64,000 bases of DNA from Rhizobium leguminosarum (GCF_001679785.1 NZ_CP016286.1:248001-312000); one strand, 5' to 3'. Positions 1 to 7,133 are shown, numbered from the stretch's first letter. A program made the numbers and translations. The notes: a model not told the origin generated them from the letters alone.

Positions 1-159
1 TGCGTTGTGGCCGGGGCTAGGCAGCAGGACGTTTTCGATACGATCATCAAGGAGATCGGCAATCTGCGCGCAGCCCTTGAGCGCGATCCCGACCCTGCGG
101 AGGACGACACTGCCGTCATCGAGGAGCCTGCGAACGACTGGCCCGCGGCCGACAGGTGA
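1..159 (+). CDS. C-terminal end of an unidentified protein (partial)
   Basis: An open frame enters from the left edge in frame 1 and stops at TGA 157-159, giving the last 52 residues. The piece begins with a helical-looking stretch (QQDVFDTIIKEIGNL) and ends in an acidic, proline-containing tail (DPDPAEDD ... NDWPAADR). No domain can be recognised from so short a fragment. It is called because the frame is uninterrupted, the codon choice is rhizobial, and it ends just before an intergenic region with a promoter for the next gene. The function is unknown and the start lies outside the window. Confidence 0.45.
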   Translation, partial: CVVAGARQQDVFDTIIKEIGNLRAALERDPDPAEDDTAVIEEPANDWPAADR

Positions 160-208
160 CTTGAACGAGGTCAAGAGGGGGCACGCGACCTGTTGGGGCG
201 GGGCTTAT

Positions 209-234
209 GGAACCAACTGGCGCCGCGGAAGGTT
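209..234 (+). promoter_or_regulatory. Candidate EcfG (general stress sigma) promoter of the GlsB gene
   Basis: GGAAC at 209-213 and GGTT at 231-234 are separated by 17 bases. The alphaproteobacterial EcfG consensus is GGAAC-N16/17-CGTT, so one base differs. It lies about 80 bp upstream of the GlsB start in the right orientation. GlsB/YeaQ proteins are typical stress-regulon members, which supports the call. Confidence 0.5.
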
Positions 235-316
235 ATAGTCTCGGCGATCGGTCTAGCTCGATCTGCGAGACGTGACAGCACGCGCCGGCCGCTCATAATT
301 CACAAGGGGAATTGCT

Positions 317-574
317 ATGGAAAATGCAGGTATCGGCTGGATCGCCGCCATCATCATCGGCGGCATTGCCGGCTGGCTCGCCGAATTGCTCATGAAGAGC
401 AACATGGGCGTGCTGATGAACGTCCTTCTCGGTATTGTCGGCGCCATCGTCGCCAACTTTATCCTGTCACTCTTCGGCGTCGCCCTTGGCGGATGGCTGG
501 GTTATCTGATCGCGGGCTTCATCGGAGCCTGCATCCTGATAGCGATTGCCAGAATGGTCAGACGGACGGCTTGA
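317..574 (+). CDS. GlsB/YeaQ/YmgE-family stress membrane protein
   Basis: An 85-residue, strongly hydrophobic protein with three predicted membrane segments (about 5-25, 30-52 and 55-78), glycine-rich helices and a short basic C-terminus (RMVRRTA). Size and glycine pattern match the GlsB/YeaQ/YmgE family (older name: transglycosylase-associated protein), small inner-membrane proteins induced by stress whose exact role is unsettled. The start is supported by an AAGGGG stretch just upstream. A candidate EcfG promoter precedes it and a GC-rich hairpin follows the stop, so it is probably monocistronic. Confidence 0.85.
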   Translation: MENAGIGWIAAIIIGGIAGWLAELLMKSNMGVLMNVLLGIVGAIVANFILSLFGVALGGWLGYLIAGFIGACILIAIARMVRRTA

Positions 575-583
575 TCAAACAGG

Positions 584-612
584 AGGCGGCTGCGCAACGG
601 CCGCCTTCTTCA
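584..612 (+). terminator. Hairpin terminator after the GlsB gene
   Basis: AGGCGGC (584-590) pairs with GCCGCCT (600-606) around a 9-base loop and is followed by TCTTC. It starts 10 bases after the GlsB stop codon. The T-run is short, so termination may be partial. Confidence 0.5.
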
Positions 613-750
613 CGTTCTTGGTTAGCGCTCACGCGTGGTCGTCCGGCGTTCACGGATTGACCCAGCGGGAGGAGGTCAGCGCGCCCAGATTGCTGCGCAT
701 CGATCGCGGCAGCAAGCTCCAGGCCTCGGCCGCGCCTTCGCTTGCCGGCC

Positions 751-945
751 TGCTTGATAGGCGATCCCGTATTGTGAGTTTCAGGTCATGGGGCAGCGAT
801 CGCCCCACGAGGCTACGGCCGAAGAATCGCGTCCTTAACCCGCACCAACGGAGGACGCGCCATGCCGTCATTTCTTGAAATCACACCTGGCAAGCTGAAT
901 TGGATCGTCGGCCCCGGCGCCCAGACGCCGATGACCGCTCGCAGA
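751..945 (+). pseudogene. Relic of the chrB promoter and 5' coding region
   Basis: This stretch is a diverged direct copy of about 20541-20735, the leader and first codons of the intact chrB-like gene. The relic has the same ATG (862) followed by MPSFLEITP-KLN-IVG, then loses similarity around 942, ten bases before the stop of the convergent DUF1254 gene. Within the leader the match is almost perfect, including the 19-base GGGGC/GCCCC hairpin (789-807) and the ribosome-binding region. The rhodanese and ChrB domains are absent, so this is a non-functional fragment left by duplication or deletion. Confidence 0.8.
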
Positions 946-954
946 CATCCGAAC

Positions 955-2397
955 TCAACTCACCTTCGTGACCGGCGGTATCGTCCACGAGCCGTCGATG
1001 ATCGACGGGTTGCTCTCATTGGGCCAATAAAGCCGCATCATCAGGATGAACTTGCCCTTGGGCGCCGGAAGCCAGTTGGAATGCTTGTCGGCGCCTGGAT
1101 CTTCGTTCTGGATCAATAGATCGATCGACCCGTCGGCATTGGCCTTGAGCGGCTGGCGGGCGCTGATTGAGTAACGGTTTAGCGGGTTATCGACGAAGAA
1201 ATAGTCTGCGTCGTACATGGTCAGGGACCAAAACCCGGAAACAGGCGGAATCAGGCCCTGCTTGAAGGTCAGAACGTATTTTTCCGAACCGTTGTAGGCT
1301 CTCTTGATCAGACCGCTGTCCGCCTTCATGGACGTCGGATAGATAGCGTCTTGTGGACGGTTGGCTCCAAGGCCGATGGCGGTCACGAGCGCACGCTGGA
1401 TGTAGTTCGTTCCGTAGATGCCGGTCTTGGTCGTGTAGCCCCAGCCGTTGATGTCCTGAATGTCGCCGTCACTGAATTTGAAATGCAGCATGATGCGGGC
1501 GAAGGCGATCTGCGGAACGCGCTTGGCGAAGGCAGGATCGAACTTCGTCTTGTCGAAATCCTGTCCCGGAACGATGCCGATCTGGGCCAGCCGCTCGACC
1601 ATCGGCGCATCAGCGTCCGTTGGCGGATTGGTCTTAAGCAGTTCGGCGAAGAGGCTAAAGTACTCGACCGCGTCCATCTTGTTGACCTGCTCGCGAACCG
1701 CCGTCTTCATGTCGATCGAGGGGTCCACCTTACCATCCGGGGCGGCCCAATCAGTCCCGTAGGCACTTAGGGGAGCGAGCTTCATTTCGTCTTGAAGCTT
1801 ATGTACTTCCGCATAGTCCTCCGACGTGCCGGTGCAGTAGATGCGGCCAAGCAGCCACACGATGCTGGTCGGCGACTTGTACTGCCTCACGCCCTCCGGC
1901 AGCGTGCCTTCCCAGCCTGGGCCTGTAATGGCAAAGGTCTGCGCGTCGGTTCCTGTGGTGCGCTTCCCCGGAACGTCGAACACGGTTGTCCATCCGTCCA
2001 GCATCGGGAAGACGGCGTAACGGTCCTTCAGATCGGGGATCGTGAGAACCCAAGGCTCCTTGCCGACGTCGAACCAAGCCTGCGTGTACAGCGTATCAGC
2101 GTTCGGGGCCGTAACGTCCCGGTACGACGCGTTGGGATATTCGCGAAATTTGATCAGGTGGCCCACAGGACCGCGAGTGGCTTCGAGCTTGGCAACGTTG
2201 GTTGCAATTCTCCTAGTCATCTCCATAGTGACCAACGGATAGGCGAATGTGTAGGCCTCGACCGCGAGGCTGAAATCATCCGAAGCTTCCGTGAGGTCGG
2301 AAATCAGGCCATCGGCCTTTCCGGCAGTTGAGCCGAGGGAAGTGGCGGCAAACAGACTCAAGCCAGCGATCGATACGGTACGACGGGTAAAATTCAT
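955..2397 (-). CDS. DUF1254/DUF1214 secreted protein
   Basis: A 480-residue protein with an N-terminal signal (MNFTRRTVSIAG... followed by a hydrophobic stretch and ADG near residue 29; the RR pair raises possible Tat export). The DUF1254 region covers roughly residues 50-190, with typical AYTFAYPLVTME and APNADTLYTQAWFDV motifs. The DUF1214 region is at the C-terminus (SGFWSLTMYDADYFFVDNPLNRYS, then NWLPAPKGKFILMMRLYWP). The family is periplasmic and its biochemical role is not established. The start at 2397 is chosen over one 30 bases upstream because GGAGGA sits seven bases before it and the signal peptide begins there. The gene converges on the chrB relic. Confidence 0.88.
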   Translation of the reverse strand: MNFTRRTVSIAGLSLFAATSLGSTAGKADGLISDLTEASDDFSLAVEAYTFAYPLVTMEMTRRIATNVAKLEATRGPVGHLIKFREYPNASYRDVTAPNADTLYTQAWFDVGKEPWVLTIPDLKDRYAVFPMLDGWTTVFDVPGKRTTGTDAQTFAITGPGWEGTLPEGVRQYKSPTSIVWLLGRIYCTGTSEDYAEVHKLQDEMKLAPLSAYGTDWAAPDGKVDPSIDMKTAVREQVNKMDAVEYFSLFAELLKTNPPTDADAPMVERLAQIGIVPGQDFDKTKFDPAFAKRVPQIAFARIMLHFKFSDGDIQDINGWGYTTKTGIYGTNYIQRALVTAIGLGANRPQDAIYPTSMKADSGLIKRAYNGSEKYVLTFKQGLIPPVSGFWSLTMYDADYFFVDNPLNRYSISARQPLKANADGSIDLLIQNEDPGADKHSNWLPAPKGKFILMMRLYWPNESNPSIIDGSWTIPPVTKVS

Positions 2398-2550
2398 GAC
2401 TTCCTCCAAGATTTTTCCCAGGTCCAATGACCTGCTGACGATTGACGGCTACGAGGCTGAGACCGGTAATGGCTGCGATCTGTTCCGGGCGGCAGGATAT
2501 CCTCTGCCTTCGACCGCGATCGTGGCCGGACACTGTGAAAACGCAAGTAT

Positions 2551-2565
2551 GTAACTGTAAGTTAC
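2551..2565. promoter_or_regulatory. Perfect palindrome GTAACT-GTA-AGTTAC, candidate operator
   Basis: A 15-base perfect inverted repeat with a three-base centre lies about 155 bp upstream of the DUF1254 start. Size and symmetry fit a dimeric repressor site, for example TetR type, but no matching regulator gene is adjacent. The rest of 2398-2750 shows no convincing gene. Confidence 0.35.
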
Positions 2566-2750
2566 GCGTTTCGTGCCGGGCGCCGCGGACACACAATCGC
2601 AAGATCGAGCGGCCTTGCCTTCCACAGACGGTATCTCAATCCCAGTAGGTTTGTCGGCGACAAGCCGGGGCGGCCCTGAAGAAGCTTGGCATGAAGTCTG
2701 TCTTCACGGACATGGAGGACAACGTCATTGTCGAGCGCAACGGCTGCCCT

Positions 2751-2921
2751 TTAGCGTGACGATAAATATGAAGGCTCTACCGAGCTACCGGGAACCCAAA
2801 CCCGAGCCGATGTCTGGTGGCCCGAGGATAGTGCCAGACTGCCGACAATGGCGACCATAGCAATCAGGATGACGACGACGGGAAATGCGACGCCGGACGA
2901 CTTATCTTCATGGTAGATCAT
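2751..2921 (-). CDS. Small single-pass membrane protein
   Basis: A 56-residue protein starting at ATG 2921-2919 behind a strong ribosome-binding site (GGGGGAG, six bases before the ATG). A short charged N-terminus (MIYHEDKSSG) leads into one hydrophobic segment at about residues 11-32 (VAFPVVVILIAMVAIVGS), then a polar tail ending at TAA. No family is recognised. It lies downstream of the long DUF1236 gene on the same strand with a hairpin between them, so it is either a read-through partner or separately transcribed. The small size keeps confidence moderate. Confidence 0.55.
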   Translation of the reverse strand: MIYHEDKSSGVAFPVVVILIAMVAIVGSLALSSGHQTSARVWVPGSSVEPSYLSSR

Positions 2922-2938
2922 TGCTCACTCCCCCGGCT

Positions 2939-2962
2939 CCGGCGGCGTCTTTGCGCCGCCGG
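2939..2962 (-). terminator. GC-rich hairpin between the long DUF1236 gene and the small membrane gene
   Basis: CCGGCGGCG (2939-2947) pairs perfectly with CGCCGCCGG (2954-2962) around a six-base loop, directly after the DUF1236 stop. There is no clear U-tract, so it may attenuate rather than fully terminate. Confidence 0.5.
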
Positions 2963-2972
2963 GACATGATTG

Positions 2973-3836
2973 TTAAACCTCGATGATGTAGACGATCGTC
3001 AGCGCATCGGGATCGACGATGACGATCCGGCCGTCTGCAAGGATGAAGAAGCGGTAGGCTTCATACTGCGGAACGATCTTCACGATGCGCGGCGGAAGCG
3101 GTTCAAGCCGGACCTTCTTCGGAATTTTCACCCCGACGGAGACCGTGAAGTCTACTTCCTTCACCGGCTCGACGCGAACCTCCTTCACCACCTGGCGAAT
3201 TTCGGTCTGCTGTTCAACGGAAATGTTGACGTTGGTGTTGGTTGTCTGATTGTTCGTCGTGGTGTTGTTGTTGACGGTGGTTTCGGAAGAGCTCTTGTTC
3301 GTCGTCGACGAGTTCTGATCGGTCGACTGTTTGGATGCGTCGCCACTCTGCGTGGTGGCGTTGCCCGAGCCCTCTGCAGGCTTGGCATTTTGCGTGCTGC
3401 TCTTCGTGCCTGAGGTGGCCGAGCCGCTTGCATCGGTGCTGCCGGATTTGGCGGCGGGCTTCTGTTCGGTCGTGGTGGCGCCGCCGGCGTCTTGCGATCC
3501 GGGTTTGGCTTCTGTCGAAGACTTGCCGGAGGCCGTTCCGCTCGTCGAAGACTTGCCCTGTGAAGGCGGCTCGGCGCTCTTCTGGGTATCCGAACCCTGG
3601 CCCGATTTCTGCTGTGATGACTGGCCCTTGCCTTGCGGGCATGCTCCCGAAGCGTCGGGGGCGCAGTCCGTGCCGGTTCCCTTGGCGCTGGAACCGGCAT
3701 CGGTGCCCGTCTCGGAACCGGATTGGGCCTGGCCGCCGCTCTTGGTGTCCTGCTGGGCTGCCGCGGGCAGTGTTGCAAGCGGCGATACGCTGAGTGACAG
3801 CGCTGCCACGAGCATGGTGAGATGCTTGCCTTTCAT
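2973..3836 (-). CDS. DUF1236-domain secreted protein with long low-complexity linker
   Basis: A 287-residue protein with a cleavable signal peptide (hydrophobic core, then LPAAAQQ near residue 30). A linker of about 160 residues is almost entirely Ser, Gly, Thr, Lys, Gln and Asn (NNNTTTNNQTTNTN near its end). The C-terminal DUF1236 module (about 210-287) contains VEPVKEVDFTVSVGVKIPK, PQYEAYRFFILADGRIVIVDP and a terminal YIIEV. DUF1236 modules are common in rhizobial periplasmic or surface proteins of unknown function. A start two codons upstream (TTG) is possible, but GGAG seven bases before 3836 favours this ATG. It lies downstream of another DUF1236 gene. Confidence 0.85.
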   Translation of the reverse strand: MKGKHLTMLVAALSLSVSPLATLPAAAQQDTKSGGQAQSGSETGTDAGSSAKGTGTDCAPDASGACPQGKGQSSQQKSGQGSDTQKSAEPPSQGKSSTSGTASGKSSTEAKPGSQDAGGATTTEQKPAAKSGSTDASGSATSGTKSSTQNAKPAEGSGNATTQSGDASKQSTDQNSSTTNKSSSETTVNNNTTTNNQTTNTNVNISVEQQTEIRQVVKEVRVEPVKEVDFTVSVGVKIPKKVRLEPLPPRIVKIVPQYEAYRFFILADGRIVIVDPDALTIVYIIEV

Positions 3837-3915
3837 GATCAATCTCCGAGGGTGTTGGGCACGCGATGCCGCCCCGCATTCTCATGCGTCGCATGCGTGC
3901 CCTGATGGGTGTTAG

Positions 3916-3933
3916 GGGCGGCTTCAGCCGCCC
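3916..3933 (-). terminator. Perfect hairpin between the two DUF1236 genes
   Basis: GGGCGGCT (3916-3923) and AGCCGCCC (3926-3933) form an eight-base stem with a two-base gap, directly after the stop of the upstream DUF1236 gene. It may terminate or process the shared transcript. Confidence 0.5.
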
Positions 3934-3937
3934 GTGG

Positions 3938-4333
3938 TCACTGAATGACCTGGATGACCTTCCGGGAGGAAGGTTCGACGATCACACGCTGGTCGTTGAC
4001 GATCGCGTATGCATATGTCGGATCGTCGGGAATTGGCGTGACGACCACGGTCTCCGGCAGGGGTTGCCCGACGACGACCTTCTCCTTCACCACGACGCGC
4101 GTGGTCGGGGCGGGAGCCTGCTGAACATAGGTCACCACCTTTGGCGGCGGCGGATCGATGACGCTACCTGCCACGCCGCCGACGATGCCGCCGACAGCAG
4201 CACCGACCGGGCCGCCGACAATGGCACCCGTTGCAGCACCGCCTGCAGCGCCCGTCACTGTGGACGACTGCGCAAAGGCAGAAGTCGATGCCAACAGGAT
4301 GCCCGCGGCAATTCCTACTACTTTGATATTCAT
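3938..4333 (-). CDS. DUF1236-domain protein with glycine-zipper segment
   Basis: A 131-residue secreted protein. The signal peptide ends near SAFAQ (residue 22). Residues about 28-60 are a glycine/alanine-rich segment of GxxxG type (GAAGGAATGAIVGGPVG...). After a proline stretch comes the DUF1236 module with VVKEKVVVGQPLPETVVVTPIPDDPTYAYAIVNDQRVIVEPSSRKVIQVIQ as consecutive motifs. The start is supported by AAGGAGGA. An EcfG-like promoter lies about 45 bp upstream, consistent with a stress-induced envelope protein. Confidence 0.88.
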   Translation of the reverse strand: MNIKVVGIAAGILLASTSAFAQSSTVTGAAGGAATGAIVGGPVGAAVGGIVGGVAGSVIDPPPPKVVTYVQQAPAPTTRVVVKEKVVVGQPLPETVVVTPIPDDPTYAYAIVNDQRVIVEPSSRKVIQVIQ

Positions 4334-4375
4334 CTGTTTTCCTCCTTGGATGCGGTTGGTTCCGCTGAGGAGACA

Positions 4376-4400
4376 AACCGCAAGATCGAGGAAGTGTTCC
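4376..4400 (-). promoter_or_regulatory. Candidate EcfG promoter of the DUF1236 gene
   Basis: On the minus strand GGAAC (4400-4396) and GGTT (4379-4376) are separated by 16 bases, one mismatch from GGAAC-N16-CGTT. It faces the DUF1236 gene starting at 4333. Confidence 0.5.
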
Positions 4401-4440
4401 AGACGTCGGACTTCAGGCCGGGGCCGCTCCGACCTTGGTC

Positions 4441-4715
4441 CTAGAGCCTTTCCGGGTTAGATTGAAGCATTCTGCCGGAGCAGATTTTCGTCAGGGCAAA
4501 GGCGATTGGCGAAGGGCATACCCCTTGGTACGTCCGAGCCGATCGCCTTTGATCCTGGCGCAAAGATGCCCGGCCCTTCGGGTTGGCTGAAACGGGCCGG
4601 CTGATCGACCGGCCGGCTTGGCCGTAGAGCCGGGCTACGACGCGCGCCGGCCGGTCGACCATCCGACTCCGTTTGAGCCAACAGAATGCTGCAATCTAAC
4701 CCGGAAAGGCTCTAG
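4441..4715. repeat. 275-bp inverted-repeat element (MITE-like)
   Basis: Terminal arms of 34 bases, 4441-4474 (starts CTAGAGCCTTTCC) and 4682-4715 (ends GGAAAGGCTCTAG), are inverted copies with one mismatch. The interior holds further GC-rich palindromes such as GGCCGGC. No transposase is encoded; overlapping open frames inside lack ribosome-binding sites. No target-site duplication is evident. The layout suits a rhizobial intergenic mosaic element or a non-autonomous transposable element. Confidence 0.6.
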
Positions 4716-4731
4716 CGCAGGATTCACCTGG

Positions 4732-5004
4732 CTATTGCGTGGGAAAGCGGCTGAGCATCCGGTCCTGGACGTTCTCCCAGCCGACGATCATCGCAGCAAG
4801 CGAGATGGCTTTGTCGCGGTCCACAGCTTTGGTTATAAAGCCTTCGAGCAGGACGACAGGGCCGAGCATCCTGATCTCGATGGCACTGCTGTCGATATCC
4901 GGATCGGCCGAAAGGGCTGCTTCGATTGTGGCGATCGTGGATGCCGAACTATGGCCTTGCGAGCAGCGCTCTTCGTGATTGTAGTTATCGGGGCCGAATT
5001 TCAT
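4732..5004 (-). CDS. BON-domain protein
   Basis: A 90-residue protein without a signal peptide. After a charged, Cys/His-containing N-terminus (MKFGPDNYNHEERCSQGH) comes a BON-like domain at about residues 22-85: helix (STIATIEAALSAD), strand (IEIRMLGPVVLLEGFI) and helix (DRDKAISLAAMIVGWENV). BON domains bind membranes or other envelope components. The start at 5004 is preceded by GGAGGAG. Its N-terminal half and upstream region are duplicated at 6230-6520. A 14-base palindrome (5086-5099) upstream is a candidate activator or repressor site. Confidence 0.75.
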   Translation of the reverse strand: MKFGPDNYNHEERCSQGHSSASTIATIEAALSADPDIDSSAIEIRMLGPVVLLEGFITKAVDRDKAISLAAMIVGWENVQDRMLSRFPTQ

Positions 5005-5085
5005 ATTCTCCTCCTGTGCCGCCCCTCCACGGACCTTCACATTACCTCGCATAACATATGAGCATCGGGCCCTGACATCACCAGC

Positions 5086-5099
5086 CGGACTTAAGTCCG
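5086..5099. promoter_or_regulatory. Palindrome CGGACTTAAGTCCG, candidate regulator site
   Basis: A perfect 14-base palindrome about 85 bp upstream of the BON gene. Variants of the same GGAC..AGTCC core occur at 6395-6408, 7166-7177 and 9032-9045. The neighbouring NarL/LuxR response regulator is a plausible but unproven binder. Confidence 0.45.
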
Positions 5100-5177
5100 C
5101 CTTTCCCTCGGCACGATCCGGCTTAGACTCTCCTGATCCATGCAAGGACGTCAGGCTCGTAATTCTTGCAAGGACGT

Positions 5178-5223
5178 CAGGGAGGTTTTAGCATGTTGCC
5201 CAACTCCAGTCAGAACCTCCCTG
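5178..5223. promoter_or_regulatory. Conserved long hairpin, copy 1
   Basis: CAGGGAGGTT (5178-5187) and AACCTCCCTG (5214-5223) are perfect inverted arms around a 26-base loop. The arms and part of the loop (GCAACAT and GCTAAAACC, minus strand) recur at 6461-6512. On the plus strand the left arm looks like a Shine-Dalgarno followed by ATG TTG; on the minus strand the arms lie between the response regulator gene and the BON gene. It could be an RNA regulatory element or a small RNA. Confidence 0.4.
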
Positions 5224-5361
5224 ATGACTTCCAACGCCGCAATGGATGCGGGATGCATCTCGTGCGGGTCGAGGTGACGATTAGGAATGCAAAAGGCCGG
5301 TAATAGGAGGGGCAGCGAAAACGAGGACTTCGCTCCTCCGATGCTTGCCGTAGGCGGAAGA

Positions 5362-5982
5362 CTAGGCGCCCTGGCGCCATCTGATTGCTGCTTCCGTTCG
5401 ATTGCTGGCGCCAAGCTTGGACAGTATTTCGGTCATGTGATGCTTGATCGTTTTCTCCTGCAGGTCCAGGCGGCGCGCGATATGCTTGTTGGAAAGTCCT
5501 TCGGCCACGAGTTCTATCACCTCGAGTTCGCGGCGAGTCATTGAAGTCCGTTCGACGAAGAGACTTTTCTCGACCATCTTGGCCCGCATGAAAGGCGAGA
5601 CGAACCACGAGCCTCCAACGACTGTTCGAATGGCCTCTGCAAGTTCGCGTGATCCGACACCCTTGACGACGTATCCCGCTGCACCTCGCCGCAGCGCCGC
5701 GACAAGGGGTTCGACTTCCTCCGAGGCGGTCAGCATCAGGACCTTTGTCTGTGGGCTTCGTGCCAGGATATCGGGAATCGCGTCGATTCCTCCTCCGGGC
5801 ATGGACACATCGAGCAGAAGGACGTCAGGCCTATGCGACGCCGCCAGCGCGGCCGCGTCATCGGCGCTTGCCCCTTCTCCGACAACGACGAAATCCTTGA
5901 TTTCGGACAGACTGCGGCTCACTCCTTCTCGAAAAAGAGGGTGGTCGTCCACAATCGCTATCTTAATGGCGTCAAGCTGCAC
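5362..5982 (-). CDS. NarL/LuxR-family response regulator
   Basis: A 206-residue two-component regulator. The receiver domain (about 6-120) has the acidic pair DD12-13, phospho-acceptor D58 in LLLDVSMPG and the lysine of VVKGV. The C-terminal LuxR-type HTH (about 140-200) reads MTRRELEVIELVAEGLSNKHIARRLDLQEKTIKHH. The GTG at 5982 is chosen because GAGGAG lies seven bases upstream and it immediately precedes the receiver; a longer N-terminus of about 39 residues would have no such signal. No cognate kinase is adjacent, though two HWE kinases lie 5 kb away. The GGACTTAAGTCC-type palindromes around it may be its targets. Confidence 0.85.
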   Translation of the reverse strand: MQLDAIKIAIVDDHPLFREGVSRSLSEIKDFVVVGEGASADDAAALAASHRPDVLLLDVSMPGGGIDAIPDILARSPQTKVLMLTASEEVEPLVAALRRGAAGYVVKGVGSRELAEAIRTVVGGSWFVSPFMRAKMVEKSLFVERTSMTRRELEVIELVAEGLSNKHIARRLDLQEKTIKHHMTEILSKLGASNRTEAAIRWRQGA

Positions 5983-6101
5983 GCTCCGTCTCCTCGGGCT
6001 GAAGAAAAGCCATCCGCGGTCCATCGGCTGGCTATTCGATAGAGACATGGCAAGCGGGTGGAAAACGTCCAGAGAGACGCTATAGGAGCGACTGAACACT
6101 T

Positions 6102-6314
6102 TTAGTTAGGCCAGTGCAATATCGTGATTTTGCCGCCCGCGGGTTCCACTGTGAGTGGTTCGTGGCCTCGGCGAAACGACATGGTATGCCGGTTCAGATA
6201 TCTGATCTCGTGATCACCGGAAAGGGCCGCGTCGATTGTCGCGATGGTCGAGGCTGAACTATGGCCTTGGGAGCAGCACTCTTCATGGCTGGCTTTGTCG
6301 GAACCGAACTTCAT
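6102..6314 (-). CDS. Truncated paralogue of the BON-domain protein
   Basis: A 70-residue frame whose first 37 residues closely match the 90-residue BON protein (MKFGSDK, then CSQGHSSASTIATIDAALSGDHEI). After that the sequence is unrelated (RYLNRHTMSFRRG...) and lacks the BON strand-helix pattern. The start is equivalent to that of the paralogue, but the upstream GGAGCAC is weaker than GGAGGAG. The upstream 200 bp is also duplicated. It is a duplicated gene whose 3' half was lost or replaced; whether it is functional is unknown. Confidence 0.5.
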   Translation of the reverse strand: MKFGSDKASHEECCSQGHSSASTIATIDAALSGDHEIRYLNRHTMSFRRGHEPLTVEPAGGKITILHWPN

Positions 6315-6394
6315 ATCAGTGCTCCTGTTCCGTCCATCCACGGAGCTTCAATTACTTCAAGCCTACCATGAGAAGCAGGTCCTGGAGCGCTAGT

Positions 6395-6408
6395 CCGACT
6401 TAGGTCCG
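6395..6408. promoter_or_regulatory. Palindrome copy 2 (CCGACTTAGGTCCG)
   Basis: An imperfect copy of the GGACTTAAGTCC palindrome at the same relative place upstream of the truncated BON paralogue, within a block homologous to 4900-5230. Confidence 0.4.
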
Positions 6409-6460
6409 TCTTCCCTTCGGCGCTATCTCGCTTAAATTTTCCTCATCCTTGTTGAGAGGA

Positions 6461-6512
6461 CACCAGGGAGGTTTTAGCGATGTTGCTGTATCCAGTCAGA
6501 ACCTCCCTGGTG
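6461..6512. promoter_or_regulatory. Conserved long hairpin, copy 2
   Basis: CACCAGGGAGGTT (6461-6473) and AACCTCCCTGGTG (6500-6512) form a perfect 13-base stem. It is longer than copy 1 because both flanks changed compatibly, which is suggestive of selection for RNA pairing. It lies between the receiver-only regulator and the truncated BON paralogue, matching the order around copy 1. Confidence 0.45.
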
Positions 6513-6697
6513 AAGCGCTGTCGATCCATGTTGGGCGTTGTGGGGAGTTTCCCGAGGGTACCCTTCGTTGAAAAATTCGAGCACAGCCGCTTCATACGAT
6601 TGCGGAGTGGGCAGGTGCATCTCCTGATCGACAATAGGAATAGTGTCGGCAGCATTGGGTTCGGGTCGAGGAAACCGATCAACCGCGCCTCAAGCGT

Positions 6698-7075
6698 TCA
6701 GTGGAAGGTGGGCCCGCTCGCGACGCGATGCGTTCTTGCGTTCTTGGCTGCCATAGACAACGCGTCCACTATTCTTTCGGGGCTCGCCGGTTTGGTGACG
6801 ACAGCTCGGCCCTCCGGATTTTCGACAAGGCCGGGGTTCAGGGTGAAATACACCACACCAAGTCCGAACCCGGAAAAGAGGGCGCGGGCAATGGACGGCC
6901 CGGTGAGTCCATCCCCAAGCCGGACGTCGATGATGGCGATGTCTGCTTCGGAGCCGAGCTCCAGAGCCTCTGACATGTTTCCCGCGATGCCAGTGATTTC
7001 GAATCCGGCGTCGATCGCGACGTCCTCGATCACCAGAGCGATTCCCGGTTCGTCTTCGACGATGAGCAGACGCAT
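6698..7075 (-). CDS. Receiver-only response regulator
   Basis: A 125-residue single-domain receiver (CheY-like): acidic residues E7, D8 and E9 (LIVEDEPG), phospho-acceptor D50 (IAIIDVRLGDG) and lysine of the VVTKPASP motif near residue 94. There is no output domain. Such proteins act as phosphate shuttles or sinks for sensor kinases; in alphaproteobacteria they often serve HWE kinases of the general stress system (compare LovR). GGAG lies seven bases before the start, and an EcfG-like promoter lies about 60 bp upstream. Confidence 0.85.
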   Translation of the reverse strand: MRLLIVEDEPGIALVIEDVAIDAGFEITGIAGNMSEALELGSEADIAIIDVRLGDGLTGPSIARALFSGFGLGVVYFTLNPGLVENPEGRAVVTKPASPERIVDALSMAAKNARTHRVASGPTFH

Positions 7076-7133
7076 GTTTCGTCTCCAGGGCGGCTACAAA
7101 ATCGGCGCGGCGCTTTCTGGCGTCGCCAACGAA

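Noticed and set aside
2480..2505. EcfG-like match before the DUF1254 gene (GGAAC-N16-CGGT, minus strand)
   Set aside because: The mismatch is in a key -10 base and the site is about 90 bp from the start; too weak to call.
2665..2760. Plus-strand fragment LKKLGMKSVFTDMEDNVIVERNGC ending in a stop
   Set aside because: It looks protein-like but is only about 30 codons, has a stop just upstream and overlaps the small membrane gene. Could be a relic; not enough to annotate.
5141..5181. 15-bp direct repeat TGCAAGGACGTCAGG (5141-5155 and 5167-5181)
   Set aside because: Two copies 26 bp apart could be a regulator site, but they are absent from the duplicated copy of the region at 6440-6470, so they are probably a local duplication.
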